DNA of 64,000 bases from the NCBI GenBank assembly GCA_037178625.1, contig JAWZXG010000024.1, forward strand, positions 310,001 through 374,000, written 5' to 3'. Source of the stretch: Skeletonema tropicum (Eukaryota; Bacillariophyta; Thalassiosirophyceae; Thalassiosirales; Thalassiosiraceae). How positions within the stretch are numbered: the stretch's first letter is position 1; each line of letters opens with the position of its first letter. Under the pieces are notes generated by a model. The model was not told where the DNA came from. It did not search any database and was given only the letters and a program-made list of their open reading frames with translations. Of this stretch, positions 39,955-51,881 are shown in pieces. The position numbers were made by a program, and so were the translations under genes.

Positions 39955-41878
39955 ATGTACATCCCAAGCTTTAAATTAGGTTTAGCTCTAGCTCTAGCGC
40001 TTCCGCTTCATAGTTCTACTGCTCCTGTTGTGGAGGACGCTTCAGATCGACCACGTCAACGAGCCCTCAGAGCCGACACTGACAGATTCCGCTCAAGCAA
40101 TGTCATGGCATCCTATAATGAAGCGCTACGGATTCCAAAATGTAGCACCGAAGGTTCATCATGATCATGTGATACATACAGGGAATCTTGTCAGCGGCCG
40201 TGGAAATATTCATCCGGAGCCCAATTTTCCAAACACATTGGGCGGGACCTGCGTTGACAGCACGAGTGGTGGACCAGATGATGAATCTGTCGATCGAATT
40301 GTTGTCAGCTCTGAATCGGGAGGATATATGATGGAAGATGAGCGTGCACGCATCACTGCATTTGTCAATTGCTGGCCGGAGGGTTTTGCAAAAGACTATG
40401 TGTATTTTTACTACGTGAGCAATGGAGGCGCCAATTCTAACTGGAACTTTATCGAGCGGATTCAATGTACAGGTGGGGGGCAACAAACTTTGAGCACGTC
40501 TTATACACTACCCAAAGGATCAAGTCATGCAGTGCGTGTTAGTATTCGACACATTGACAATCATATGACAAGCAATACCGGCGTTTGCGGTGTTGGGCCA
40601 TTTGATGATAACGATGATGTGGCATTCACAGTTGCCTCAAATCCTTCTACGGGTACTTCGATACCGACCGCATCAATGCCTAAGCCACCAACAGCTCCAC
40701 AGAGTCCATCTCCCCCAACACATTATTCTACTCCGAATCCCACAAATCCACCATTACCATTAACTCCTTCAGAGTCGCCGTTTGTACTTTTCACCTACGG
40801 AGAATCACTCTACAGGGATTATGCTCTCGATATTCAGATCAGCGTCGGATTGACTGCCAGACAAATTGCTCAAACTGGATCAAGAGTCTTCCTTGCAAAC
40901 GGTGGACAATCCAGTATACAATATCATCAAGCGATGGATGGGGCAGGGATTGCGCCTCTCCCAAACGGTGGATATGCCTACCTGAGTAACGCTGAAGAGA
41001 GTAGCGGCCGCGGAGGCGTGTATGGACTATATTTCAACAAAAACGGAGAGATTACAGATTACAGGGCCCTGCTCACAGGGACATCAAGGAACTGCGGAGG
41101 TGGCATGACTCCGTGGAACACTTGGATCTCATGTGAAGAAGTCGATGGTGGACAGTGTTGGCAAGTCGAGCCTGACCCGAACAATTCCAATCACTACTCA
41201 CCAAGACGAACTTTGTTAGGTGGCCCAAGCGGAGGTGCCTATGAGACGGTAGCAGTGGACAACACAAACAAAAACAAGCCAGTCTTTTTCACCACTAAAG
41301 ATACCAGTAATGGAGAACTCCGACGCTTTGAGGCAGATGGTACAGGCTGGGATGCTCTGCATCAAGGCGGACGAACAACCTATCTTCAATTTCTCAGTGG
41401 AAATAGATTCCAATGGACTACTAGTCTGAGCGCTGGGAAGAACTCAGCTGAATATTACTATCCAAATACTGAAGGCATCATCTATCACAACTCTATTCTG
41501 TACTTCATTGCCAAGAAATCAAGAACGCTTTTCATTCTTGACCTCAATGACATGACGTACACCTCGGAGCGTACAGGATCAAGCTGGGTCGGCCAAGGCG
41601 CCTTCAACTCTCAGCCAGATCAGATCATCGAGAATGATATGGACGAGCGAAAGTTCATTTACTTCACGGAAGACGGTGGCTATGCACCTGGAGTACATGT
41701 CCGCGATAGAGAAGGCAAGTATTACACCATGGTTCGTGGTCTTCCGGGTGGCAGATATGCAGGTGATGAAACTGTGGGCATTGCTTTCAGTCCCGATAGA
41801 AAGAAGTTCTATTTCGGTTTTCAAGATGCCGGTGTGTTGATGGAGGTAACTCGCGACGATGGGCTATCTTTTAATTGA
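39955..41878 (+). pseudogene. Secreted DUF839 / PhoX-like protein with one frame break
   Basis: ATG 39955 opens a clear signal peptide (FKLGLALALALPLHSSTAP), but that frame stops at 40164. The rest of the protein is in the next frame, open from 40028 to 41878, so the two must join between 40028 and 40164. A one-base error or mutation is the simplest cause; a very short intron is possible but its splice sites are poor. After the break come an all-beta domain (residues about 90-220), a Pro/Thr/Ser linker, and a DUF839 domain with GVYGLYFNKNGE, LLTGTSRNCGGGMTPWNTW and SCEEVDGG. DUF839/PhoX proteins are calcium-dependent phosphatases and relatives with a beta-propeller fold. It is probably extracellular and could be involved in organic phosphate use. 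Confidence 0.75.
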
Positions 41879-41881
41879 TAA

Positions 41882-44284
41882 TTATTTTTTGTTACGACTC
41901 TGTGACTGTGAGCGAACCCATCCAATTGCATCTATAAATGAAGTTGCGAAGTTCAAGCCGTCGCTATTGTCATTGTTTCCTTGATCTGAATTAGTCAAAC
42001 TTCTGATCCATTTAGAAAACACATCTCCGGGAGTTAGCATCCCATTCAGCCGTGACTCCAATATCTGATGCTCTTTTATTTTCCCAGAGTCGTCAATTTT
42101 GTACAAAGAAGTTACTTCAATTTTGAGGGGAACTCCAAAGCCCCCATTACTGATTTTAGGTTGCCCTGGAAATGAAGGAGCGTCTATCCACAGTGCAACA
42201 TTCAAATTCATCTTTATGGATCCATCTGCCGTGATTTCGATGGTTGGTTTTGGCCTAGCAGCCAAGCGCACACGATTTGTTTTCATTGCGGCGCGTAAGG
42301 AAGAAATGACAGCACCGAAAAGACGGTTGTAAGATTCTGATCCTCTAACCAAGACTTCGCCAAGGAGGCCTCGTAGTTCAATCGAACTAGCAATAAATTC
42401 CCCTGCTGGTGTCTGTGGCGGCCCTATCATTTTTGTCTCTGCAATAATGCTAGGTAGGTCATTGTGAAATGAACGAATAATTCCATAAAATGCAGATGCT
42501 GCATCATCATTCAATGGTGGCATTCCTTGTGTCTTCGTGAGTACCTTTTTTGGAGCAGTTCTAGCCGTTTGCTTCGGTGCTGTCAGTGAGCGTAGTAGCT
42601 CAGTTATTGTTGGATCTGGGATCCCGACAACACCTGTACGTAAAGCTGCTGCGACAAAAGATTTTGCCCATTCAGAGTCTACTCGAGCTCCTGCCACCGT
42701 CAATTGTAGGCTTTCAATTTGATTAACTTTCAACGGGATGAAGTTGTCATCGGAACCCTTAAGCGAAAAGTACCCTGTACATTCTAGACAACGAGAGACA
42801 ATTTCTTCAATGTCTCCGTCACTGTTCAAAGGTAATCGAGTAGACATTGACACCAGTGATGGTTCTTCAAAGGTGAATGCATCTTGTCCTTCAACTTTGA
42901 ATGGTGTCTCAGATCCCCATTTCACATCCAATTGTCGCTCAAGCATATTTGTACTGATGTCACTGACTCTCCAATCACCTCCAGATGCTTCTCGCAATAC
43001 TGACAAGGAACGATAAAAGTCTGCGATTTTCCCACCTCCGCGGAGGAGAGTTATTTCATCTCCATCTTTGTCCTTTGCGATGAACTCAGCTTCTGTAGTG
43101 AACATCGAGCGTATTGTTTCAGTAGATTCATCAGATTTTGAAACCCCAGCGAGTCTATATAATGAGTTCTTGGCAAAGTTTTGAAGCGACTTTTGTACAA
43201 GTGCATATTCAACAAAAAGCTCTGAACCAGCCAGTGGGATCGTTTGTTTGTAATCGTCTATGGGTATCGGTAAAGTAGTAGTCTCATCTGTGTTTTCAAT
43301 GTCGTCAACAAAGGACGTTCTATTCTTCCAAAGCGTATTCGGCAAAACAAACACAGGCGCTCCCAAATCACTGCCCTCTTTCTCTGATGGAAGTGCTTCA
43401 ACCGCATCTACAACGTCCTGCAAACCATTCAAAATTCCGTCAAATAAAGGATTTCCAGTACCACTCCTCCCCGTTGCAGTGTTTAAACTATCAAAAATCG
43501 ACGTTGATGCTGATCGAGAAGCACTCCTCAATGTTGCCAATGCTGTTCCCAAAGAGTCGATAACTGGAACTCCATTAACGTTGACTTGTTCAATTTGTAA
43601 GTTCGTAACAAGACCTGACTGAGAGGATAGATGGACGATTGACCTACCCGAGAATTCAGCATTTGGTAGACGTGTCTTCCATAGCAGAAGCACTTTAAGT
43701 TGGTCTTTTGGATCAATCATCAACTCACATTCTACCGATGATCCAAAGCTTGTTGCTGATGTCCCGCCACTACTTGCAGCTAAAGAATCTAGTAAACTCC
43801 CAGCCCTCCTCGCAGCTGTCGCTGATATTGCTAAAGCTCTATTAATCCCTATTACTTCTTCGATACCCACTGCTAATTGCTCCCCACGTGGCCCGACCAC
43901 TGTGACATTGTTGGAGTCATATATCCATTTTGCAGTGGATGATGAAAGTGATGGTAATTCAAGTAGAGAAGAGAAATGCTTGCGGAGGAGAGTTATTGTA
44001 CAGTGAATCCGACATGATAGGGCGAATTCTTCATTTGAAAGTAATACTTGTTGCTGCTGTTGTGTATCTTCGACTTTCACCTTCTTTTTGCTGGGAATTT
44101 TGGTTGTTTTCACTAACTTTGTTGCTGTGATCTCTGTTGCGTCAGCTGCTTCTTCCTCCGCCGCCGATGCATATAGAGATCCATGACGCCGTGTTAAAGA
44201 CCGAACATTCTCGGTGCAGACAAGAAAGCAATCGACTACGAAGCATTCTAAGATCAGTATAGATGTAATTAACGACAAATTCAT
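41882..44284 (-). CDS. Large secretory or plastid-targeted protein, possible SnoaL/NTF2-like repeats
   Basis: 800 residues from ATG 44284. The first 25 residues are a hydrophobic signal (LSLITSILILECFVV), and the following Ser/Thr/Ala-rich stretch could be a plastid transit region. A Lys-rich linker and Gln run precede the first globular unit. Three segments (about residues 85-220, 355-530 and 600-775) each begin with helices and continue with a strand-rich part, as in SnoaL/NTF2-like folds (for example GGGKIADFYRSLSVLREASG and GSIKMNLNVALWIDAP). The assignment is weak. I recognise no catalytic motif. Its stop lies 3 bp from the stop of the convergent DUF839 gene, so the two transcripts must overlap at their 3' ends. 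Confidence 0.65.
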   Translation of the reverse strand: MNLSLITSILILECFVVDCFLVCTENVRSLTRRHGSLYASAAEEEAADATEITATKLVKTTKIPSKKKVKVEDTQQQQQVLLSNEEFALSCRIHCTITLLRKHFSSLLELPSLSSSTAKWIYDSNNVTVVGPRGEQLAVGIEEVIGINRALAISATAARRAGSLLDSLAASSGGTSATSFGSSVECELMIDPKDQLKVLLLWKTRLPNAEFSGRSIVHLSSQSGLVTNLQIEQVNVNGVPVIDSLGTALATLRSASRSASTSIFDSLNTATGRSGTGNPLFDGILNGLQDVVDAVEALPSEKEGSDLGAPVFVLPNTLWKNRTSFVDDIENTDETTTLPIPIDDYKQTIPLAGSELFVEYALVQKSLQNFAKNSLYRLAGVSKSDESTETIRSMFTTEAEFIAKDKDGDEITLLRGGGKIADFYRSLSVLREASGGDWRVSDISTNMLERQLDVKWGSETPFKVEGQDAFTFEEPSLVSMSTRLPLNSDGDIEEIVSRCLECTGYFSLKGSDDNFIPLKVNQIESLQLTVAGARVDSEWAKSFVAAALRTGVVGIPDPTITELLRSLTAPKQTARTAPKKVLTKTQGMPPLNDDAASAFYGIIRSFHNDLPSIIAETKMIGPPQTPAGEFIASSIELRGLLGEVLVRGSESYNRLFGAVISSLRAAMKTNRVRLAARPKPTIEITADGSIKMNLNVALWIDAPSFPGQPKISNGGFGVPLKIEVTSLYKIDDSGKIKEHQILESRLNGMLTPGDVFSKWIRSLTNSDQGNNDNSDGLNFATSFIDAIGWVRSQSQSRNKK

Positions 44285-44741
44285 GCTGCCGGCTAGCTAC
44301 GAGATACATCATCTTCAACTATCTGTGGAAGCAGGAGTATGTATCATCAGTTCGCTTCTTTTGCACTTGCAGATTGCAGAGCTTGGAGCTTTTCTTTCGC
44401 GCCAAACATTCTCTTTCCCGCATTTCAGAAGCGCGAGGAGTATGTAAGGTCTAAGCATTATCTCTAGTCTCAAGAACTGCTTGCTGCTTGACTTGATGTT
44501 GAAAGCGATATCAAAATAGATAATGCAGCCGTACAAGCACCATGGAAAACAATGTCATCCAAAAGTACCGACTCATACTCATTTGAAGAGATGGACACGA
44601 TTTGGTGCAATGACATGAGGCCGCCAACCCAGTAAACCTGAAGATCTGCACAGAGGTTGCAGCGTCGCTTCTATAAGCTATCCGACGAGGCAGCGCTAGA
44701 ATACTTTTTCACTATAACCAAAAAAATACTAAGCCATTAGA
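44285..44741. other. Promoter side of the 800-residue gene and left edge of the satellite
   Basis: No gene. From about 44580 the DNA shows weak traces of the 184-bp satellite (GACACGATTTGGTGCAATGA, GTCGCTTCTATAAGC), consistent with decayed edge units. Confidence 0.45.
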
Positions 44742-47700
44742 GAAGCGGCTCAAGAACATATTGATGACAATAGAGATACGATTTAGTAGAATGAAGCGCG
44801 GCTGGTAAACTTGCACTGGACCTGTAAGAGGGGCTACAACTTCGTAGCATCAAAAAGACGACAAAAATCCGTCGGTGCAGCGCTCACGAGCTTTTAACGT
44901 AACACCAACGAGTGGAATGGGCCACTAGAAGCGGCTCATGCGTATATTCACGACGTTAGATACGATTTGGATTAATGAGGTGCTGCTGGCCAGCCCACTC
45001 TGGACCTCTCATATCAGCTACGAGACTGTAGCATCGCTTCTACGCACGCCAGCCGTCTGAGCAGTGCCAATGTGCTTGTCTAGTATCACCGCCGAGTTAA
45101 ATGGGCCACTAAAAACGGCTCATGCGCGTATTCACGACGATAGATAAGATTTGGATTAATGAGGCGCTGCCGGCAAGCCCACTCTGGACCTATCATATCA
45201 GCTACGAGACTGTAGCATCGCTAATACATGAGAAATACGTCTCCGAAGTGCAAACAACTTTAATACTGTCACCACCGACTATAATGGGCGACTAGAAGCG
45301 GCTCATGCGTATCTTTACGACGATAGATACGATTTGGATGAAAGAAGCGCTCCCACACTGGACCTCTCATATCCATATCAGCTACGAGACTGTAGCATCG
45401 CTAATAAATGAATAATCCGTCTGAGCAGTGCAAATATCCATGTAACTTATCGACACCGAGTATGATGGGCGACTAGAAGCGGCTAATGTGCGTATTCACG
45501 ACGATAGATACGATTTGGATTAATGAGGTGCTGCTGGCCAGCCCACACTGGACCTATCATATCAGCTACGAGACTGTAGCATCGCTTCTGCGCACGCCAG
45601 CCGTCTGAGCAGTGTCAATGTGCTTGTCTAGTATCGCCGCCGACTATAATGGGCCACTAGAAGCGGCTAATGTACGTATATTCACGACGATAGATACGAA
45701 TTCATAGAAAGAAGCACTGCTGGCCAGCCAACACTGGACCTCTCATATCAGCTACAAGACTGTAGAATCTCTAATACATGAGCAATCCGTCTGAGCAGTG
45801 CCAATGTGCTTGTCTAGTATCGCCGCCGACTATAATGGGCCACTAGAAGCGGCTCATGAGTATCTTTACGACGATAGATACGATTTAGATTAATGAGGTG
45901 CTGCTGGCCAGCCCACTCTTGACCTCTCATATCAGCTACGAGACTGTAGCATCGCTTCTACGCACGCCAGCCTTCTGCGCAGTGCCAATGTGCTTGTCTA
46001 GTATCGCCGCCGACTGTAATGGGCCACTAGAAGCGGCTCATGCGTATATTGACCACGATAGATACGATTTTGATAAATAAGGTGCTGCTGGCCAGCCCAC
46101 ACTTGACCTCTCATATCAGCTACGAGACCGTAGCATCGCTTCTACGCACGTCAGCCTTCTGAGCAGTGCCAATGTGCTTGTCTAGTATCGCCGCCGACTA
46201 TAATGGGCCACTAGAAGCGGCTCATGCGTATATTCACGACGATAGATACGAATTAATAGAATGAAGCACTGCAGGCCAGCTCACACTGGACCTCTCATAT
46301 CAGCTACAAGACTGTAACACCTCTACCACATTAGCAATCCGTCTGAGCAGTGCCAATGTGCTTGTCTAGTATCACCGCCGACTATAATGGGCCACTAGAA
46401 GCGGCTCATGCGTATATTGACGACGTTAGATACGATTTGGATAAATGAGGTTCTGCTGGCCAGCCCACACTGAACCTCTTATATCAGCTACGAGACTGTA
46501 GCATCGCTTCTAAGCACGCCAGCCGACTGAGCAGTGGCAATGTACTTCTCTAGTATCACCGCCGACTATAATGGGCCACTAAAAGCGGCTCATGCGTATA
46601 TTCACGACGATAGATACGATTTGGGTTAAGAGGTGCTGCTGGCCAGCTCACACTGGACCTCTCATATCAGCTACGAGACTGTAGCATCTCTACCACATGA
46701 GTAATCCGTCTGAGCAGTGTCAATGTGCTTGTCTAGTATCGCCGCCGACTATAATGGGCCACTAGAAGCGGCTCATGCGTATATTCACGACGATAGATAA
46801 GAACTAATAGAATGAAGCACTGCAGGACAGCTCACACTGGACCTCTCATATCAGCTACGAGACTGTAACATTTCTACTACATTAGCAATCCGTCTGAGCA
46901 GTGCCAATGTGCTTGTCTAGTATCACCGCCGACTGTAATGGGCCACTAGAAGCGGCTCATGCGTATATTCACGACGTTAGATACGATTTGGATTAATGAG
47001 GTGCTGCTGGCCAGCCCACTCTGGACCTCTCATATCAGCTACGAGACTGTAGCATCGCTTCTACGCACGCCAGCCGTCTGAGCAGTGCCAATGTGCTTGT
47101 CTAGTATCACCGCCGAGTTAAATGGGCCACTAAAAACGGCTCATGCGCGTATTCACGACGATAGATAAGATTTGGATTAATGAGGCGCTGCCGGCAAGCC
47201 CACTCTGGACCTCTCATATCAGCTACGAGACTGTAACATCGCTAATACATGAGTAATACGTCTCCGAAGTGCAAACAACTTTAATACTGTCACCACCGAC
47301 TATAATGGGCCACTAGAAGCGGCTCATGCGTATATTCACGACGATAAATACGATTTGGATGAAAGAAGCGCTCCCACACTGGACCTCTCATATCCATATC
47401 AGCTACGAGACTGTAGCATCGCTAATAAATGAATAATCCGTCTGAGCAGTGCAAATATCCATGTAACTTATCGACACCGAGTATGATGGGCGACTAGAAG
47501 CGGCTAATGTGCGTATTCACGACGATAGATACGATTTGGATTAATGAGGTGCTGCTGGCCAGCCCACACTGGACCTATCATATCAGCTACGAGACTGTAG
47601 CATCGCTTCTGCGCACGCCAGCCGTCTGAGCAGTGCCAATGTGCTTGTCTAGTATCGCCGCCGACTATAATGGGCCACTAGAAGCGGCTAATGTACGTAT

Positions 47701-49260
47701 ATTCACGACGATAGATACGAATTCATAGAAGAAGCACTGCTAAGCGGCTCATGCGTATATTCACGACGATAGATACGATTTGGATTAATGAGGTGCTGCT
47801 GGCCAGCACACACTGGACCTCTCATATCAGCTACGAGACTGTAGCATCGCTTCTACGCACACCAGCCTTCTGAGCAGTGCCAATGTGCTTGTCTAGTATC
47901 ACCGCCGACTATAATGGGCCACTAGAAGCGGCTCATGCGTATATTCACGACGATAGATACGATTTTGATTAATGAGGTGCTGCTGGCCAGCCCACTCTGG
48001 CCTCTCATATTAGCTTGGAGACTGTAACATCGCTACTACATGAGTAAACCGTCTGAGCAGTGCCAATGTGCTTGTCTAGTATCACCGCCGACTATAATGG
48101 GCAACTAGAAGCGGCTCATGCGTATATTCACGACGATAAATACGATTTGGATTAATGAGGTGCTGCTGGCTAGCCCACACTGGACCTCTCATATCAGCTA
48201 CGAGACTGTAGCATCGCTTCTACGCACGCCAGCCATCTGAGCAGTGCCAATGTGCTTGTCTAGTATCGCCGCCGACTATAATGGGCCACTAGAAGCGGCT
48301 CATGCGTATATTCACGATGATAGATACGAATTAATTGAATGAGGTGCTGCTGACCAGCTCACACTGGACCTCTCATATCAGCTACGAGACTGTAGCATCG
48401 CTACTTAATGAGCAATCCGTCTGAGCAGTGTCAATGTGCTTCTCTAGTATTGCCGCCGACTATAATGGGCCACTAGAAGCGGCTCATGCGTATATTCACC
48501 ACGATAGATACGAATTAATTGAATGAGGTGCTGCTGGCCAGCCCACACTGGACCTCTCATATCAGCTACGAGACTGTAGCATCGCTACTTAATGAGCAAT
48601 CCGTCTGAGCAGTGTCAATGTGCTTGTCTAGTATCACCACCGACTATAATGGGCCACTAGAAGCGGCTCATGCGTATATTCACGACGATAGATACGATTT
48701 GGATTAATGAGGTGCTGCTGGCCAGCCCACTCTGGACCTCTCATATCAGCTACGAGACTGTAGCATCTCTACTACATGAGCAATCCGTCTGAGCAGTGCC
48801 AATGTGCTTGTCTAGTATCGCCGCTGACAATAATGGGCCACTAGAAGCGGCTCATGCGTATCTTTACGACGTTAGATACGATTTTGGATTAATGAGGTGC
48901 TGCTGGCCAGCCCACACTGGACCGCTCATATCAGCTACGAGACTGTAGCATCGCTTCTACGCACTCGAGTCGACTGCGCAGTGCCAATGTGCTTCTCTAG
49001 TATCACCGCCGACTATAATGGGCCACTAGTAGCGGCTAATGTGCGTATTCACGACGATAGGTACGATTTTGATTAATGAGGTGCTGCTGGCCAGCCCACA
49101 CTGGACCTCTCAGATTAGCTTCATTGTATGTCATCCCATCTAATGCGCTGATTCTTCTTGAAGTTTTTTCTTTTAGTATCATGGGCTAGTAGATGCGCTC
49201 AATACGCATTTGCTTTGATAGTATACGATTCTATTTAACATCTTGTTTGATGTCTTAATG
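44742..49260. repeat. 184-bp tandem satellite, about 24 units
   Basis: The marker GGGCCACTAGAAGCGGCTC recurs at 44918, 45103, 45286, 45467, 45651, 45837, 46021, 46205 and so on to 49020, with spacings of 181-186 bp (mode 184). Units at both edges are strongly diverged (near 44742 and 49183). One junction is irregular (47672 to 47916, 244 bp), where a partial unit was fused. Inner units share most bases, with two variants in the block before the CCGTCTGAGCAGTG motif (ACGCACGCCAG or ACATGAGCAAT). No RNA gene or protein is recognised in the unit. Possible centromeric or heterochromatic satellite; function unknown. Confidence 0.95.
44916..45723. repeat. Higher-order satellite block, duplicated at 46938-47742
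   Basis: Four-plus consecutive units with private variants (GAGTTAAATGGGCCACTAAA, TCTCCGAAGTGCAAACAACT, a CATATCCATATC insertion) occur in the same order 2021-2022 bp downstream, that is 11 units away. A few bases differ between the blocks. Confidence 0.85.
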
Positions 49261-49919
49261 CTTCTGATTTGTTTTACTTTTTCTCGAGTTTGTCAAGAGA
49301 TATGTGGTGCGAACTTTTTCAAGAAGTTGTCAAAAATGGACTTCTTCATGTCGACTGCGATGCATTAGCATCGTGCCACATGTGCTGTCAGAAGTTCTTT
49401 GAATTGGTATCTTCTGTACTACTTTGAGTCGAACGATCATGGTGATCAGAATCAAGCTGCACCTATATTGATATGGTGTCGCTCCACGTTTCACTCTTGT
49501 GTCTAGTTTCACACAAAGCATTGTCACGAGATGTGGGTCTCAGTTGCTCAGGACAATCGACCTCATCAGGTCGCGTACGTCGGGAAAGATATCACAAGAA
49601 GTACTGCAGTACAAACAGAGCAGCATGAGGCATGACGGCCCGCCTGGCTATGTATTTGCTTGCTAAGTACTTTCTTTCTTCTGCTTCTTTGAGCTTCCCT
49701 GAGCTTCGTTTCCCTTCTTTCCCAAGTCACAACGACAATTTATTTGTCAAGATTCTTTCTTTTCATCAAAACTGATGTTAGATCAGCCAAGCCGTGCACG
49801 TGAGAAATAAAAGTAAAGAAATATTTACGCTCGAAGGATGTGTTGGTTTCACTGCAGTTAGTGAGTTTGGTACCGACAGCACTCTTAACACATCATCTCG
49901 CACAAACACCTGCACAAGC
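49261..49919. other. Upstream region of the oxygenase gene
   Basis: No gene seen. The oxygenase frame is open from 49794 but has no ATG before 49920. Confidence 0.4.
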
Positions 49920-51443
49920 ATGACTGACGAGGAAAATTCATCGCCGTCTCCACTCGATCTGGAAGCGAGTCTGCCCGGTATGTTCCGACCTGAATTCAGT
50001 GCAGACAATCGACAGGAAGCCAAGAAGGTAGCTTTTTCTTCCGACTTTTCTCTTGTGTCCTATTCCGATGAAGTTCGCTATGTCGATGAAGATGACGATG
50101 TACCAATTGTGAAGATACGCGATGCTCGCACTCATCAGGATAGCCCCCTGACGGAGGATAGCGCTGCATCGTTGTTTCACAAAAAGGGCTTTTGTCTATT
50201 TCCACATGAAACAAAAGTGAAGCGTTGGAACGAGAACTACCTCAAGGGTATGATATTTGGATCGGAAATTTCCAAAGTGTATGCGCCCGAGTTGGAAAAC
50301 ATCATTCGTAACTATTTGCTACCCGAGTATCATGTTATTTCGGTAGATTGTCCACCCGCTGTTCTTCGCCGCGGTCCATCTAGTAAGAATGAATTCTATG
50401 GCACTGGAGTTCATCAAGACTATGGATTGACCTTGGAGGACTATAAAAACACTTTAGCAGCATACGATGCAAGTGGCCAGGCTGTGAAGCAGGTGCAAAA
50501 GAAGTTTGACACAGATGAAGTTCATGGCATGATGGTAATCAATTTCTGGAGACCGATCGGAGGGTACACGAAAGCCAACCCACTACGTTCCAAACCTCTT
50601 GCAGTGTGTGATCCAGATTCTGTCAATACTGATGACACTGTTCATACCGGGTTGGATGCTTCCGTAGTTGGTGGCCTCAAGGGGAAAATGACTGACCAAA
50701 TGTATCTAAAGTACAACTCTCAACACCAATGGTATTACTACCCCAACATGACAGATGACGAAGTTCTTGTTTTCAAGCAGTTCGAGGTTTGGAAAGACGA
50801 TCCAATGAGTAAGAGAGAGACAATGCCTGTAAGGGGTGCTTTCCATACAGCATTTGACGATCCCAACACTCCAGAAGGATGTCCTCCACGTATGAGTACG
50901 GAATGTCGCGTGCAAGTGTTTGTTGGAAAGCGAAAAGACGAGGAGGGTCCGTCATTGTCAGAAGAAGAAAAGTGGACCCCACCAGCACCACTCTGGCCGA
51001 AGACTGGATCCGAATGGGGATGGTTGGCTTGTGACATGGGGTCCATTGGCCTGATTTTCGCTGCGGTAGGATCTGAATGTCCAGCTATCCCCGAATTCCT
51101 TGGCTTTGTCTTTTCCTTTGCCATTGTGGGAATGCTTGCGAGCTTGATCAAGTTTCAGTACAGTCTCAGGCGAGAGGGCAATGAGAAACGTCATCCTTGT
51201 GCTCACGCTTTCAGTAGTATTCTTGGATTGACTCAACTAGCATTGGGTATCTGGGGAATGGCTCTAGTCTTCCCTAATGTAGCTTTTCTCGCCAATCCAA
51301 GCCCTGAAACTTGTGAGCTTGGACCTATGATAGCAATGTTCATTGCTGCTGTTATTATGGCCATTGTTTTGGTTGGCCTTGTTGGTTATGGAATTTATTC
51401 GTGTGTAGTGGAGAAAAGGAGTGGGAGTGAGCGTCGAGGTTGA
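49920..51443 (+). CDS. CmcJ/AsqB-like oxygenase fused to C-terminal membrane helices
   Basis: 507 residues from ATG 49920. The middle part matches the CmcJ / GA4-desaturase-like family (Fe(II)/2-oxoglutarate-type hydroxylases and relatives): GTGVHQDYGLT has the metal-binding HxD, HGMMVINFWRPIGG and KPLAVCDPDSV are the family blocks, and RGAFHTAFDDP supplies a likely distal His, followed by ECRVQVFVG. After about residue 370 come three or four hydrophobic helices (WLACDMGSIGLIFAAVG, LGFVFSFAIVGMLASLI, ILGLTQLALGIWGMALVF, MIAMFIAAVIMAIVLVGLVG) and a short basic tail. Family members are normally soluble, so this is an unusual membrane-anchored version. The substrate is unknown. No intron is needed. 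Confidence 0.75.
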   Translation: MTDEENSSPSPLDLEASLPGMFRPEFSADNRQEAKKVAFSSDFSLVSYSDEVRYVDEDDDVPIVKIRDARTHQDSPLTEDSAASLFHKKGFCLFPHETKVKRWNENYLKGMIFGSEISKVYAPELENIIRNYLLPEYHVISVDCPPAVLRRGPSSKNEFYGTGVHQDYGLTLEDYKNTLAAYDASGQAVKQVQKKFDTDEVHGMMVINFWRPIGGYTKANPLRSKPLAVCDPDSVNTDDTVHTGLDASVVGGLKGKMTDQMYLKYNSQHQWYYYPNMTDDEVLVFKQFEVWKDDPMSKRETMPVRGAFHTAFDDPNTPEGCPPRMSTECRVQVFVGKRKDEEGPSLSEEEKWTPPAPLWPKTGSEWGWLACDMGSIGLIFAAVGSECPAIPEFLGFVFSFAIVGMLASLIKFQYSLRREGNEKRHPCAHAFSSILGLTQLALGIWGMALVFPNVAFLANPSPETCELGPMIAMFIAAVIMAIVLVGLVGYGIYSCVVEKRSGSERRG

Positions 51444-51881
51444 GGCTTGAGGGCAGAAATGAGAATGAGACCTTGTTGTATAGTTGTAACAAGATGTACT
51501 TGTCATTATGTAGAAGAAAAACTTCAACCTTTTCAACAACAATTGCGAGGTCAATACTTGTGACATCACCTCTAGAGACCTATGTAGCTGCTTTTGATCC
51601 GACTAAGCATCTCTATATATCTCTCTCAGGTTGTTGGCAGAAGTTGGCGGAGGTCAAATGACCCCATTTCTGCCTCGTTTCGGCACCAGACTGCCCACGC
51701 AGCCAACTCACAAATCACTGAAGTGTTGTCACGCTCTATCACGGATCACATTTTGTGACAAAAATAATGCTCATTTTGTGTGGAATCGTGGCGACAGTGG
51801 AGTTCACGTTTCAAGACCTCACGCTCCGTCCGTGACCAAACACACACACACAACTTCGCTCAATGCCATGATAATGTCACC
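51444..51881. other. Intergenic and 5' region of the UBX gene
   Basis: No gene. The UBX frame is open from 51780 without ATG until 51882. Confidence 0.4.

Noticed and set aside
44742..49260. CRISPR array or tandem structural RNA genes
   Set aside because: Whole 184-bp units repeat without distinct spacers, and no 5S, snRNA or tRNA motif is visible.
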